From Bacillota bacterium (GTDB lineage Bacteria; Bacillota_C; Negativicutes; JAEYSJ01): a stretch of 25,870 nucleotides of DNA. A program made the translations under genes and the position numbers. Location of the stretch: assembly GCA_023434855.1 (NCBI GenBank), contig JAEYSJ010000211.1:1-25870 (forward strand), given 5' to 3'. The notes beneath the pieces were generated by a model. It did not search any database. It was not told the DNA's origin and was given only the letters and a program-made list of their open reading frames with translations. Each line of letters opens with the position of its first letter. Positions within the stretch are counted from its first letter, which is position 1. Positions 1-6,665 of this stretch are shown here, piece after piece.

Positions 1-240
1 TCATCCGATACGGCAGTTACATTGAACCAGTATAATATCAAAGCATATCCGGCCCGGTTGGTGCAGATTGGCGGTAGCTACCAAGAGGTCATGGCAAGTT
101 ATAGTTGGAAAGTTACAATACCTAAAATACCATTTGTGGCTCCGCATGGTGATATTGGTTATGTAGGCATTTATAGTCATGTAAACCTAGATAACTACAG
201 TTCATCACGTGTCGGAATTGTATTGACAATACCAAAATAA
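1..240 (+). CDS. 3' end of an unidentified protein gene
   Basis: The reading frame is open from the first base of the window and stops with TAA at 238-240, so only the last 79 codons are present. The TTG at 22 is an internal leucine codon, not a credible start, because no ribosome binding site precedes it. The visible tail is rich in Tyr, Val, Ile and Ser with alternating hydrophobic residues, which suggests a beta-strand-rich domain. It has no Cys and no membrane segment. I do not recognise the family. A strong terminator hairpin follows at 297-336, which fits this being the last gene of its transcript. Confidence 0.55.
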   Translation, partial: SSDTAVTLNQYNIKAYPARLVQIGGSYQEVMASYSWKVTIPKIPFVAPHGDIGYVGIYSHVNLDNYSSSRVGIVLTIPK

Positions 241-296
241 GAAAACCTCATCGGTCTGTACAGATCCTTAGCCAACGAGGTTTTGAATAAGGTCTT

Positions 297-340
297 TGGT
301 CGCTGTGGAGTTAAAACTCTGCAGTGGCCATTTTTTGTTT
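297..340 (+). terminator. rho-independent terminator
   Basis: A 16-bp stem running 297-330, including several G-U pairs, is followed by six T at 331-336. A weaker inverted repeat (AAAACCTC at 242-249 with GAGGTTTT at 277-284) lies just after the stop codon and could be a first pause hairpin. Confidence 0.8.
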
Positions 341-381
341 TATATAGACTATATGGCGTTTTCTTACCTTAATTACAAAAG

Positions 382-726
382 TTAAAGGAAGCTCTTTGCC
401 TTTTTTGCAAAATCGCTGTTACGGTTCCACGATTGCATAATTTTATCATCAGAGTGCTCAATCATTTGCTCAATGACAAATCCCGCTTTTGCCAACGCAT
501 TCACATAGGTTGATATTTTTCGGTCAGATATTGTTAGCGCACTTCATCAAGAGATACCGAATACCAAGATTCATCGAAATAATATTTTTTAAAAGCAAGT
601 ATATTAGTTTTTGCAACAACACATTTGTGTATAAGGTGAGACCAACTGAAAATAAATGCGCCGTTTTTTTAGGTAAGAAGCAATCCGGCAAAAAGTACTT
701 TCAAGGTCAGTGGTCCATCCTATGGT
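382..726 (-). pseudogene. frameshifted C-terminal remnant of a class I SAM-dependent methyltransferase
   Basis: Reading the minus strand in three successive frames gives the C-terminal half of a UbiE/Methyltransf_11-like enzyme. The first segment reads WTTDLESTFCRIASYLKK (about 720-670). The second, GAFIFSWSH then YYFDESWYSVSLDEV, runs to about 537. The third, ISTYVNALAKAGFVIEQMIE, runs to a TAA at 384-382. In intact relatives these blocks (DLE.TF..I.R.LK.GG, FIFS..HP, YFDE, STYINALI.AGF.IE) lie in one frame. The first shift falls at a run of seven T (664-670, plus strand) and the second within 534-546, where the two frames end in TAA and TGA. The N-terminal SAM-binding half is missing. The family assignment rests on remembered patterns. 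Confidence 0.65.
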
Positions 727-933
727 TTATTTACTGATTGTATTAATGGAAGTCTATACAAGCTGATTGGCATCAGTAGAAAAGGCAACGGTACGAGAAC
801 TGTAAATTGCTGCGAAGCTGTTACCCGAATTCTACGTGCTGGTGGGCTCAGTATTTTGTCAGATGTGCCTGCTGACTGTTTAACACCAAAATGTTTGTAT
901 GAGGTGCTAAAACAAAATAGTGCCAATGAATAA
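727..933 (+). pseudogene. orphan C-terminal fragment, possibly of a papain-like (permuted NlpC/P60) domain
   Basis: An open frame ends at TAA 931-933 and has no ATG, GTG or TTG start with a ribosome binding site. It stays open back to 673, but the part before 727 is antisense to the methyltransferase remnant, so the junction is probably near 727. The peptide carries a Cys-Cys block in a TRTVNCCEAVTRILRAGG context, followed by P..CLTPKCLYEVLKQ. The order Cys - helix - AGG - TP..LY..L resembles the C-terminal half of permuted NlpC/P60 or papain-like domains. This is an inference from a pattern; no firm family can be given. Confidence 0.4.
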
Positions 934-955
934 TCCCCGCTCATTCTCATAGTAT
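928..955 (+). promoter_or_regulatory. possible sigma-E-like promoter of the ymxH-like gene
   Basis: GAATAAT at 928-934 and CATAGTAT at 948-955, 13 bp apart, resemble the -35 (GNATATT) and -10 (CATANNNT) elements of mother-cell sigma-E promoters. They lie 29 bp before the start codon. The match is partial, and the -35 overlaps the end of the upstream gene fragment. Confidence 0.3.
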
Positions 956-983
956 TTAATATTTAAGTATGGGGGGAATTATT

Positions 984-1256
984 ATGAGTGTTGTATTTTG
1001 TGTCTCAGACCTTAAAATGAAAGAGGTCATCAATACTGCTGATGGTAAGCGTTTAGGCACTATCACTGACATAGAGATTGATATTGATTCAGGCAAACTT
1101 ACTGCAATCGTAGTACCTGGCGCGGGCAAGTTTTTGGGTTTATTCGGACGAAATGAGGATATTGTTATTCCATGGGATAAGATTAGTAAAATCGGGTTTG
1201 ACGTAATTCTCGTAGAAACAAAAGCGTTTGCTGATTTGGGCCTTGCTGATAAATAA
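984..1256 (+). CDS. YlmC/YmxH family sporulation protein (PRC-barrel)
   Basis: A 90-residue single-domain PRC-barrel protein. The motif order ..V.N..DG..LG.I.DIEID...G....IVVPG.GK..G..GR..D..IPW..I.KIG.DVILV matches the YlmC/YmxH sporulation family. Members are found in spore-forming Firmicutes and their molecular role is unknown. An ATG at 969 is in frame, but the ATG at 984 is preferred because GGGGGA (971-976) sits at normal distance upstream of it. The gene stands alone: a decayed region precedes it and a strong terminator follows directly. Confidence 0.85.
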   Translation: MSVVFCVSDLKMKEVINTADGKRLGTITDIEIDIDSGKLTAIVVPGAGKFLGLFGRNEDIVIPWDKISKIGFDVILVETKAFADLGLADK

Positions 1257-1261
1257 GAAAA

Positions 1262-1297
1262 ATCTCTAACCTTTATTAAGGTTAGAGATCTTTTTTT
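1262..1297 (+). terminator. rho-independent terminator after the ymxH-like gene
   Basis: A perfect 12-bp stem (1262-1273 with 1278-1289) has a TATT loop and is followed by seven T at 1291-1297. Confidence 0.92.
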
Positions 1298-1433
1298 CGG
1301 TTTAACCGCCAAGGACGCCAAGGAAAACATTAAAAAAATATTGGAATTCTTTTTTTATAATGTGATAATTGCCATGTGATATTCAAAGACATTGGGGGTC
1401 TTAATAAAAAAAATTAAAAAATTAGCAGGAATT
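1298..1433. other. AT-rich intergenic DNA with a short CCAAGG repeat
   Basis: No gene is visible between the terminator and the nrdR control region. At 1303-1324 the sequence contains CGCCAAGGA and then CGCCAAGG in direct repeat after TTTAAC. Short 'AACCGCCAAGGACGCCAAGG' tracts of this kind recur between genes in many anaerobes; this statement is from memory. The rest is A/T-rich without a convincing promoter of correct spacing. Confidence 0.4.
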
Positions 1434-1480
1434 ATACAATATATGGCGTAAAAGTAATATATGAGCACAATATATAGTGA
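1434..1480 (+). promoter_or_regulatory. tandem NrdR boxes upstream of nrdRDG
   Basis: The known NrdR box is ACACWATATATWGTGT. Box 1 (1434-1449) has the core CAATATATGGCGT and box 2 (1465-1480) has CACAATATATAGTG. Box 2 matches 14 of 16 positions; box 1 is weaker on its right side. The boxes start 31 bp apart, about three helical turns, the arrangement used by NrdR oligomers at ribonucleotide reductase promoters. A TACAAT at 1435-1440 inside box 1 could be the -10 element. When dATP is high, NrdR bound here would shut off the operon, including its own gene. Confidence 0.85.
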
Positions 1481-1579
1481 TGTTATTCCTCGGTATTCAC
1501 TACTAATTTATATTATATCAGCGTTTGCAAAATTACGCAATAAATGTCACAGTGTGCATAATGAGAGAGAAGGGATGTT

Positions 1580-2041
1580 ATGCGTTGCCCGTTTTGCAGT
1601 TTTGTTGAGAGCAAAGTTATTGACTCCCGTGCGACGGAGGAGGGCAATTCTATCAGGCGTCGGAGGGAATGTCTTTCTTGTATGCGTCGATTTACTACTT
1701 ATGAAGTGATTGAAGAGATACCATTAATGGTTATAAAAAAAGATGGCCGTCGGGTAATCTTTGATCGCACAAAGTTGATCAATGGGCTTTTAAGGGCTTG
1801 CGAAAAACGGCCAATATCGTTGGCAATGGTGGAAGAATTGGCGGACAAAGTGGAAAAAGAAATTCGTAATACCATGGAACGGGAAATATCCACCCAGCAG
1901 ATAGGTGAAACAGTAATGCAGCATTTAAAAGAAATTGACCAGGTGGCATACGTACGCTTTGCTTCGGTATACCGCCAGTTTGCCGATATCAACAATTTTG
2001 TACATGAATTAGAAGCGTTGATGAAGGGACAGCTAAAATAA
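1580..2041 (+). CDS. nrdR: transcriptional repressor NrdR
   Basis: NrdR senses the ATP/dATP ratio and represses ribonucleotide reductase genes. The 153-residue protein has the N-terminal zinc ribbon with Cys3, Cys6, Cys31 and Cys34, including the usual RRRRECLSC segment that contacts DNA, followed by an ATP-cone (about residues 48-138). The length is typical for the family. The start is preceded by GAGAGAAGGGA at 1563-1573. It is the first gene of the operon, 31 bp before nrdD, and two NrdR boxes lie upstream, so autoregulation together with its targets is expected. The downstream half of the DNA between the boxes and the start codon is a leader of about 100 bases with no further motif seen. 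Confidence 0.97.
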   Translation: MRCPFCSFVESKVIDSRATEEGNSIRRRRECLSCMRRFTTYEVIEEIPLMVIKKDGRRVIFDRTKLINGLLRACEKRPISLAMVEELADKVEKEIRNTMEREISTQQIGETVMQHLKEIDQVAYVRFASVYRQFADINNFVHELEALMKGQLK

Positions 2042-2072
2042 TAGTCTAAGATTATGAAAGCGGGGAATTGTG

Positions 2073-4085
2073 ATGTTGGCGAAAATAAAAAAACGTGATG
2101 GTCGTGAAGTAGCATTTGATGAAGGTAAAATAACTGAAGCTATTTTTAAGGCTGCTAAGGCTGTCGGAGGCGCGGACAAGCATTTGGCAATAGAACTGAC
2201 ATTGGATGTGTTGCGTTATTTAAAACAGAAATATAACGGCGGTGTATTTGGTGTAGAAGACGTACAGGATGCCGTGGAAAAAGTTCTTATTGAAAAGGGC
2301 CATGCCAAAACGGCCAAGGCATATATTTTATACCGGGATAAGCGAACTCGCATTCGTGATGCACAATCCGACCTTATGGATGCAGTGGGTGAAATACTTG
2401 TAGAAACCAGCCGGGAGAATGCCAACGTGTCTAATTCGCCTTCGGCCAAAATGCTGCAAATAGCCAGTGCGGCGAGCAAGGCCTATTATTTAAACAGGTT
2501 AATTCCTGAACATATGGCATTAGCACATACCAGAGGCGATATTCATATTCATGATCTTGATTTTTACGGAAAAACGCTGACCTGTCTCCAGATTCCTTTG
2601 GGGAAATTATTGAAGACCGGTTTTAATAACGGACATGGATATATAAGACCTCCAAGACGTCCGGCTTCTGCTACTGCATTAGCGGCCATTATTCTGCAAA
2701 GCTCGCAGAACGACATGCATGGCGGACAATCATTTGCCTTCTTCGACAGGGATATGGCTGTATTTATGGATAATGCCGCCGAAGAAGAAATTTACCAGGC
2801 TATGGAAGCGTTAATATATAATCTTAATTCTATGCATAGCAGAGCAGGTGCTCAGGTGCCTTTTTCCAGTTTGAATATTGGTACTGATACAACACCGGCA
2901 GGTCGTATGGTAATCAAAAACCTTCTACTGGCTTATGAAAAAGGACTGGGGCGCGGGGAGAATCCGATATTCCCTAATATTATTTTCCGGATAAAAGAAG
3001 GAGTAAATTTAAATCCCGGTGATCCTAATTATGATTTGCTTAAATTGGCTGTCCGGGTAGCTTCCCAAAGACTTAATCCTACTTTTAGTTTTATGGATTC
3101 ATCGTTTAACAAAGCGTATGGCGATCAGGTAGGATATATGGGCTGCCGAACAAGAACTATGGCTAATAAGTGCGGCCCGGAAGTAACTGATGGACGGGGA
3201 AATTTAAGTTTTACAACTATTAATTTGCCGCGTCTGGCAATTAAGGCTGAACGGGATTTAATGAAATTTTATCAAAGCTTATCTGATTTAATGGATCTTA
3301 CCTGCGAGCAACTGTTTCACCGTTTCCAAGTACAAAGTGCATTGAAAGTCAAGGATATGCCTTTTTTAATGGGGCAAGGTTTGTATTTAGATTCGGATAA
3401 GCTGTCAATGGGGGATACCATTGGCGATATTATAAAACATGGGACCTTGTCGGTAGGTTTTATTGGATTGGCCGAAACACTTATTGCCCTGACTGGCTGT
3501 CACCATGGAGAAAATGAGGAATCACAGGTTTTAGGCGAGGAAATCGTAGCCTTTATGCGCAATAAGGTAGATAAAGCAGCTGAACGTTACAACCTGAATT
3601 ACACTTTGCTGGCTACTCCGGCAGAAGGATTGTCAGGAAGATTCACTAAGCTGGATTGCCGCGAATTCGGGCTTATTCCAGGCGTTACCGATAAAGATTA
3701 CTATACTAACTCGTTTCATATACCGGTAGACTATTTAATTAGTATTTACGATAAAATCAAAATTGAAGGTGTATATCATAAGTATACCAACGCCGGTCAT
3801 ATCAGCTACATTGAGTTTACCGCTCCTCCTGTCAATAATCTGGGAGCCTTAGAAGATATTCTCCGTTACATGAAACAGTGTGACATTGGTTATGCCGGTA
3901 TTAATTTTCCGGTGGATTTTTGCGAAGGCTGCGGGCGGCTTGGTGTAATTGATACAGATAACTGTCCATCATGTGGTTCGTCAACTATCCGGCGGGTACG
4001 GCGTATTACCGGATACCTAAGCACTGTTGACAGGTTTAATGATGCTAAATGCACAGAACTGAAACAACGGGTATCACATATTTAA
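2073..4085 (+). CDS. nrdD: anaerobic ribonucleoside-triphosphate reductase (class III)
   Basis: Reduces ribonucleoside triphosphates to deoxyribonucleotides by glycyl-radical chemistry in the absence of oxygen. The 670-residue protein begins with an ATP-cone (about residues 3-95), the allosteric site. The glycyl-radical barrel follows, with conserved segments such as the HGGQSFAFFD block. A C-terminal zinc site has the pairs CEGC and CPSC. The radical loop RRITGYLS has the radical-bearing Gly at residue 647, 23 residues from the end. ATG 2073 is chosen over GTG 2070 because GCGGGGA lies 7 bp before it. nrdG follows after 18 bp. It needs NrdG for activation. Confidence 0.97.
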   Translation: MLAKIKKRDGREVAFDEGKITEAIFKAAKAVGGADKHLAIELTLDVLRYLKQKYNGGVFGVEDVQDAVEKVLIEKGHAKTAKAYILYRDKRTRIRDAQSDLMDAVGEILVETSRENANVSNSPSAKMLQIASAASKAYYLNRLIPEHMALAHTRGDIHIHDLDFYGKTLTCLQIPLGKLLKTGFNNGHGYIRPPRRPASATALAAIILQSSQNDMHGGQSFAFFDRDMAVFMDNAAEEEIYQAMEALIYNLNSMHSRAGAQVPFSSLNIGTDTTPAGRMVIKNLLLAYEKGLGRGENPIFPNIIFRIKEGVNLNPGDPNYDLLKLAVRVASQRLNPTFSFMDSSFNKAYGDQVGYMGCRTRTMANKCGPEVTDGRGNLSFTTINLPRLAIKAERDLMKFYQSLSDLMDLTCEQLFHRFQVQSALKVKDMPFLMGQGLYLDSDKLSMGDTIGDIIKHGTLSVGFIGLAETLIALTGCHHGENEESQVLGEEIVAFMRNKVDKAAERYNLNYTLLATPAEGLSGRFTKLDCREFGLIPGVTDKDYYTNSFHIPVDYLISIYDKIKIEGVYHKYTNAGHISYIEFTAPPVNNLGALEDILRYMKQCDIGYAGINFPVDFCEGCGRLGVIDTDNCPSCGSSTIRRVRRITGYLSTVDRFNDAKCTELKQRVSHI

Positions 4086-4103
4086 CCCGGGAAGGGAGCA
4101 GTT

Positions 4104-4631
4104 ATGAGATTAAGAATAGCTGGCATAACTAAAGAAAGCGTTGTTGACGGTCCGGGATTAAGACTGGTAATTTTTACGCAAGGTTGTCCGCATCATTGTG
4201 AGGGCTGCCATAATCCTGAAACCCATGATTCTTTGGGCGGAGAGGCGGTTGATACCGCCAGCGTGTTAGAAACAGTTTACCAGGCGAAGTTAATCCGCGG
4301 TGTGACCTTTTCCGGTGGCGAGCCGTTTATGCAGCCTCGTCCATTGGCTTATCTGGCAAAACGCATTAAAGCGAAAGGGTTTGATATTGTTACTTATACC
4401 GGCTTTTTATTTGAACATATTTTGGCGGCTGCAGTTCAGAATAAGGCAGTGCGGGAACTGCTGCATTATACCGATATTCTTGTGGATGGCCGGTATCAGG
4501 CAGATAAACGGGATTTATGCCTGGCTTTCCGTGGTTCAACCAACCAGCGATTAATTGATGTGCAGGCTTCTTTGCGCAAGGGTTGCGTTGTATTATGGGA
4601 TGACCCGGAACGTATGCGAATTCTGGCTTAA
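4104..4631 (+). CDS. nrdG: anaerobic ribonucleotide reductase activating protein (radical SAM)
   Basis: Radical SAM activase that installs the glycyl radical on NrdD. The CxxxCxxC cluster motif is CPHHCEGC, with Cys28, Cys32 and Cys35 holding the [4Fe-4S] cluster. The GGEP motif follows in TFSGGEPFMQP. It has 175 residues, the usual size. GAAGGGA at 4091-4097 is a good ribosome binding site. It is last in the nrdR-nrdD-nrdG operon. No strong terminator follows within the short gap before the next gene, so read-through into the small membrane protein is possible. Confidence 0.96.
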   Translation: MRLRIAGITKESVVDGPGLRLVIFTQGCPHHCEGCHNPETHDSLGGEAVDTASVLETVYQAKLIRGVTFSGGEPFMQPRPLAYLAKRIKAKGFDIVTYTGFLFEHILAAAVQNKAVRELLHYTDILVDGRYQADKRDLCLAFRGSTNQRLIDVQASLRKGCVVLWDDPERMRILA

Positions 4632-4700
4632 AAATTTTAGGTCATTTCTGCGGCTTTTTGCATATAATGTAAGGTATTTGCCAAAAGCCGGGAGGGATCA

Positions 4701-4904
4701 GTGTTGACAATAGTAGAAACATTACTGCTGATGGCAGTAATGATATTGGCGGCCCAGATATTAATTTTGCAGCATCATTATAGTGAAAAGTTAGCGGATC
4801 AAGCCATTGTGCTAAATTATTTAATAGATATATTGGGGGGCAAGCGGTTAGATAGTAAGGAATTGGCACAAATTAAGGATAAATTATTTAACAGCTCACA
4901 ATAA
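4701..4904 (+). CDS. small single-pass membrane protein of unknown function
   Basis: A 67-residue protein starting with GTG, with a strong ribosome binding site (GGGAGGGA, 4690-4697). Residues about 4-25 form one hydrophobic helix (VETLLLMAVMILAAQILIL). After it come QHHYSEKL and a charged amphipathic tail rich in Lys, Asp and Leu, ending in an IKDKLFNSS segment. I do not recognise a family. A TATAAT at 4663-4668 could be its own -10 element, but no good -35 is seen. It lies between nrdG and msrA on the same strand. A hairpin at 4890-4918 overlaps its stop codon. Confidence 0.7.
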   Translation: MLTIVETLLLMAVMILAAQILILQHHYSEKLADQAIVLNYLIDILGGKRLDSKELAQIKDKLFNSSQ

Positions 4905-4921
4905 AGGGTGAGCTGTTTATC
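4890..4921 (+). terminator. possible terminator overlapping a stop codon
   Basis: A perfect 10-bp stem (AACAGCTCAC at 4890-4899 with GTGAGCTGTT at 4909-4918) is followed only by a short TTTAT tract. The left arm is inside the coding sequence of the small membrane protein. Confidence 0.55.
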
Positions 4922-4960
4922 TTAGCTTTGAAGAATCTGGTTAGAATTAGGGGGTATCAT

Positions 4961-5461
4961 ATGCGAAAAATATGGCTTGCAGGTGGCTGCTTTTGGGGGG
5001 TTGAAGCTTACTTTCAGCAACTTAAGGGTGTCGTTGACACGACAGTAGGATATGGACAGGGATCAACCACACATCCAACATATAAGGAGGTGTGTTCCGG
5101 GAATACAGGTCATACCGAGGTTTGTGAGATCATTTATGATGAAACGGTGCTTTCTCTCAACCAGGTAGTAGAACATTATTTTCGGATCATTGATCCAACT
5201 TCATTGAATCGTCAGGGACCGGACCGGGGAACGCAGTATCGAACAGGCATATATTTCACAGATGAAAGTGATAGATTAATAATTACAGACTTTTTTCATA
5301 CTATGCAGGCTCGCTATCGTAATCCAATTATTGTAGAGGTTGAACCCCTGCGAAATTTTTATCCGGCAGAAGACTATCATCAGGATTATTTAAAAAAGAA
5401 TCCTCAAGGCTATTGTCATGTGAATCTCGGGCTTGCCAGTGTGAACGAATGCAAATGCTAA
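4961..5461 (+). CDS. msrA: peptide methionine sulfoxide reductase MsrA
   Basis: Reduces the S-epimer of methionine sulfoxide in oxidised proteins and free methionine. The 166-residue protein carries the catalytic GGCFWG motif with Cys10, followed by the family blocks VGYGQG, GHTEVCEI.YD, DPTSLNRQGPDRGTQYRTGIY and DYHQDYLKKNPQGYC. The tail ends with two Cys (164 and 166), which can serve as resolving residues. The in-frame ATG at 4928 is rejected: the family starts close to the GCFWG motif, and AGGGGG (4949-4954) precedes the ATG at 4961. There is no fused MsrB domain. In this anaerobe it is a stress-repair gene with its own terminator. Confidence 0.96.
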   Translation: MRKIWLAGGCFWGVEAYFQQLKGVVDTTVGYGQGSTTHPTYKEVCSGNTGHTEVCEIIYDETVLSLNQVVEHYFRIIDPTSLNRQGPDRGTQYRTGIYFTDESDRLIITDFFHTMQARYRNPIIVEVEPLRNFYPAEDYHQDYLKKNPQGYCHVNLGLASVNECKC

Positions 5462-5489
5462 CTAGTGAATATTATTCCAGTATATAAGT

Positions 5490-5513
5490 ACGCCGGCTGT
5501 TGCCGGTGTTTTA
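5490..5513 (+). terminator. rho-independent terminator after msrA
   Basis: An 8-bp stem with one G-U pair (5490-5497 with 5502-5509) has a TGTT loop and is followed by a short T run. Confidence 0.7.
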
Positions 5514-5563
5514 CTTAGTAATACCAAGATTATTGTTATTATAGCAGAGCAAGATAGTCCTAT

Positions 5564-5593
5564 ATTGTACAACTGTGAATCTTTATGTACAAT
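5564..5593 (+). promoter_or_regulatory. inverted repeat upstream of metF-like gene
   Basis: ATTGTACA at 5564-5571 and TGTACAAT at 5586-5593 are perfect inverted 8-mers separated by 14 bp (22 bp between arm starts, two helical turns). The repeat lies 40-70 bases before the start codon, a normal place for an operator. It has no T tract, so it is not a terminator. The binding protein is unknown. Confidence 0.5.
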
Positions 5594-5632
5594 GGTTTTA
5601 AAAGAAAATGCATTAATGTTGGGGGTATATAT

Positions 5633-6487
5633 ATGTCGTTGAGAAATAAGCTGGGTAGGGAATTCGTTTTTACAACTGAATTAGGAGGAATTAACGGAAC
5701 GCTGATCGAGGATAGCGTCGCTAAAGCGCGAGCATATGAGGGCGTTGATGCAATAAATATTCACGACTGCCCGAATGCACGGCTCCGCATGAATTCAATC
5801 ATGGCAGCCGCCATAATACAGCGGGAACTGCAAATTGAAACTATTCCGCATTTCACCTGCCGCGATCGCAGTCTATTAGGCACACAGGCTGACCTTCTGG
5901 GAGCGCATGCATTAGGTATTCGCTATCTGTTGCCAACTACCGGTGATGGGCCGCAGCATGGGCCTTACCAATCTAAGGCCGTTTATGACTATAGTTCAGA
6001 AAAGCTCATTGAAATTATTAGCAAATTAAACACAGGTAAGGATGCAAATGGCGAAGAGTATAAAGGAAATACTTCTTTTTGCGTAGCGGCTACCGCTAGT
6101 CCTGATGCTCTAAACATGGAAGCGGAAATACAACGTATGGCCAAAAAAATTAATGCGGGTGCTGATTTTTTCCAGACACAGCCTGTATATAATGTAAATC
6201 AGGCGAAAAAGTTCGCTTCAAATGCAAAGGCACTTAAGAAACCGGTCATCCTTGGACTAATGCCTTTGAAAAGCTTAAAAATGGCGGAGTTTGTAAATGA
6301 CAATGTTGCCGGTATTTCAATTCCAGACAGTATAATTGATGAAATGAAACAGGGCAAGCCGGGATTTGATGTTGCCAGCGAGTTTATCCGCGAAGTATAT
6401 GACATTATTGATGGAATACATATTTTTGCCATGGGTGACATAGCCGTTACAAACAAAATCATAGAATATACCAAGAACTTATTATAA
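5633..6487 (+). CDS. methylenetetrahydrofolate reductase (MetF-like, TIM barrel)
   Basis: Predicted to interconvert methylene- and methyl-tetrahydrofolate, for methionine synthesis or for C1 metabolism. The 284-residue protein is a single MTHFR TIM barrel. It has the N-terminal TTELGG block (conserved catalytic Glu), a DAINIHDCPNARLRM region, HFTCRDR, TGDGPQ.GPYQ and DFFQTQPVYN. It is shorter than the housekeeping MetF with extensions. No metV or methionine synthase gene is adjacent, so the pathway cannot be decided here. The upstream in-frame ATG at 5585 is rejected, since GGGGG (5621-5625) precedes the ATG at 5633 and 5585 falls inside an inverted repeat. Confidence 0.85.
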   Translation: MSLRNKLGREFVFTTELGGINGTLIEDSVAKARAYEGVDAINIHDCPNARLRMNSIMAAAIIQRELQIETIPHFTCRDRSLLGTQADLLGAHALGIRYLLPTTGDGPQHGPYQSKAVYDYSSEKLIEIISKLNTGKDANGEEYKGNTSFCVAATASPDALNMEAEIQRMAKKINAGADFFQTQPVYNVNQAKKFASNAKALKKPVILGLMPLKSLKMAEFVNDNVAGISIPDSIIDEMKQGKPGFDVASEFIREVYDIIDGIHIFAMGDIAVTNKIIEYTKNLL

Positions 6488-6590
6488 AAAATCAATTGGA
6501 CGCTTTCAGCCGGACGGTACAGCATAGGACAAACTAATGTGTCCCGTTGGTGGCATTGTGAAGTTCGAGGGAGAATTGTTTCTGACTTAA

Positions 6591-6634
6591 ATGCATAAAA
6601 GAGGAATTATTTAGCTATTAATAGAATTATGCAT
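6591..6634 (+). promoter_or_regulatory. inverted repeat upstream of putrescine aminotransferase gene
   Basis: ATGCATAA at 6591-6598 and TTATGCAT at 6627-6634 are perfect inverted 8-mers about 36 bp apart, ending 31 bases before the GTG start. The rest of the 178-bp gap after the metF-like gene shows no terminator or clear promoter. Confidence 0.35.
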
Positions 6635-6665
6635 CGTAATTGCGCGCTTTTTTGGAGGTGTAAAT

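Noticed and set aside
489..737. An 82-codon open frame on the plus strand
   Set aside because: It is antisense to the methyltransferase remnant, has no ribosome binding site and an unlikely composition (many Phe and Lys).
1303..1324. CCAAGG direct repeats considered as a CRISPR or phage attachment site
   Set aside because: Only two short units are present, with no spacers, integrase or cas gene nearby.
956..1330. A 124-codon minus-strand frame
   Set aside because: It is the antisense shadow of the ymxH-like gene and runs through its terminator.
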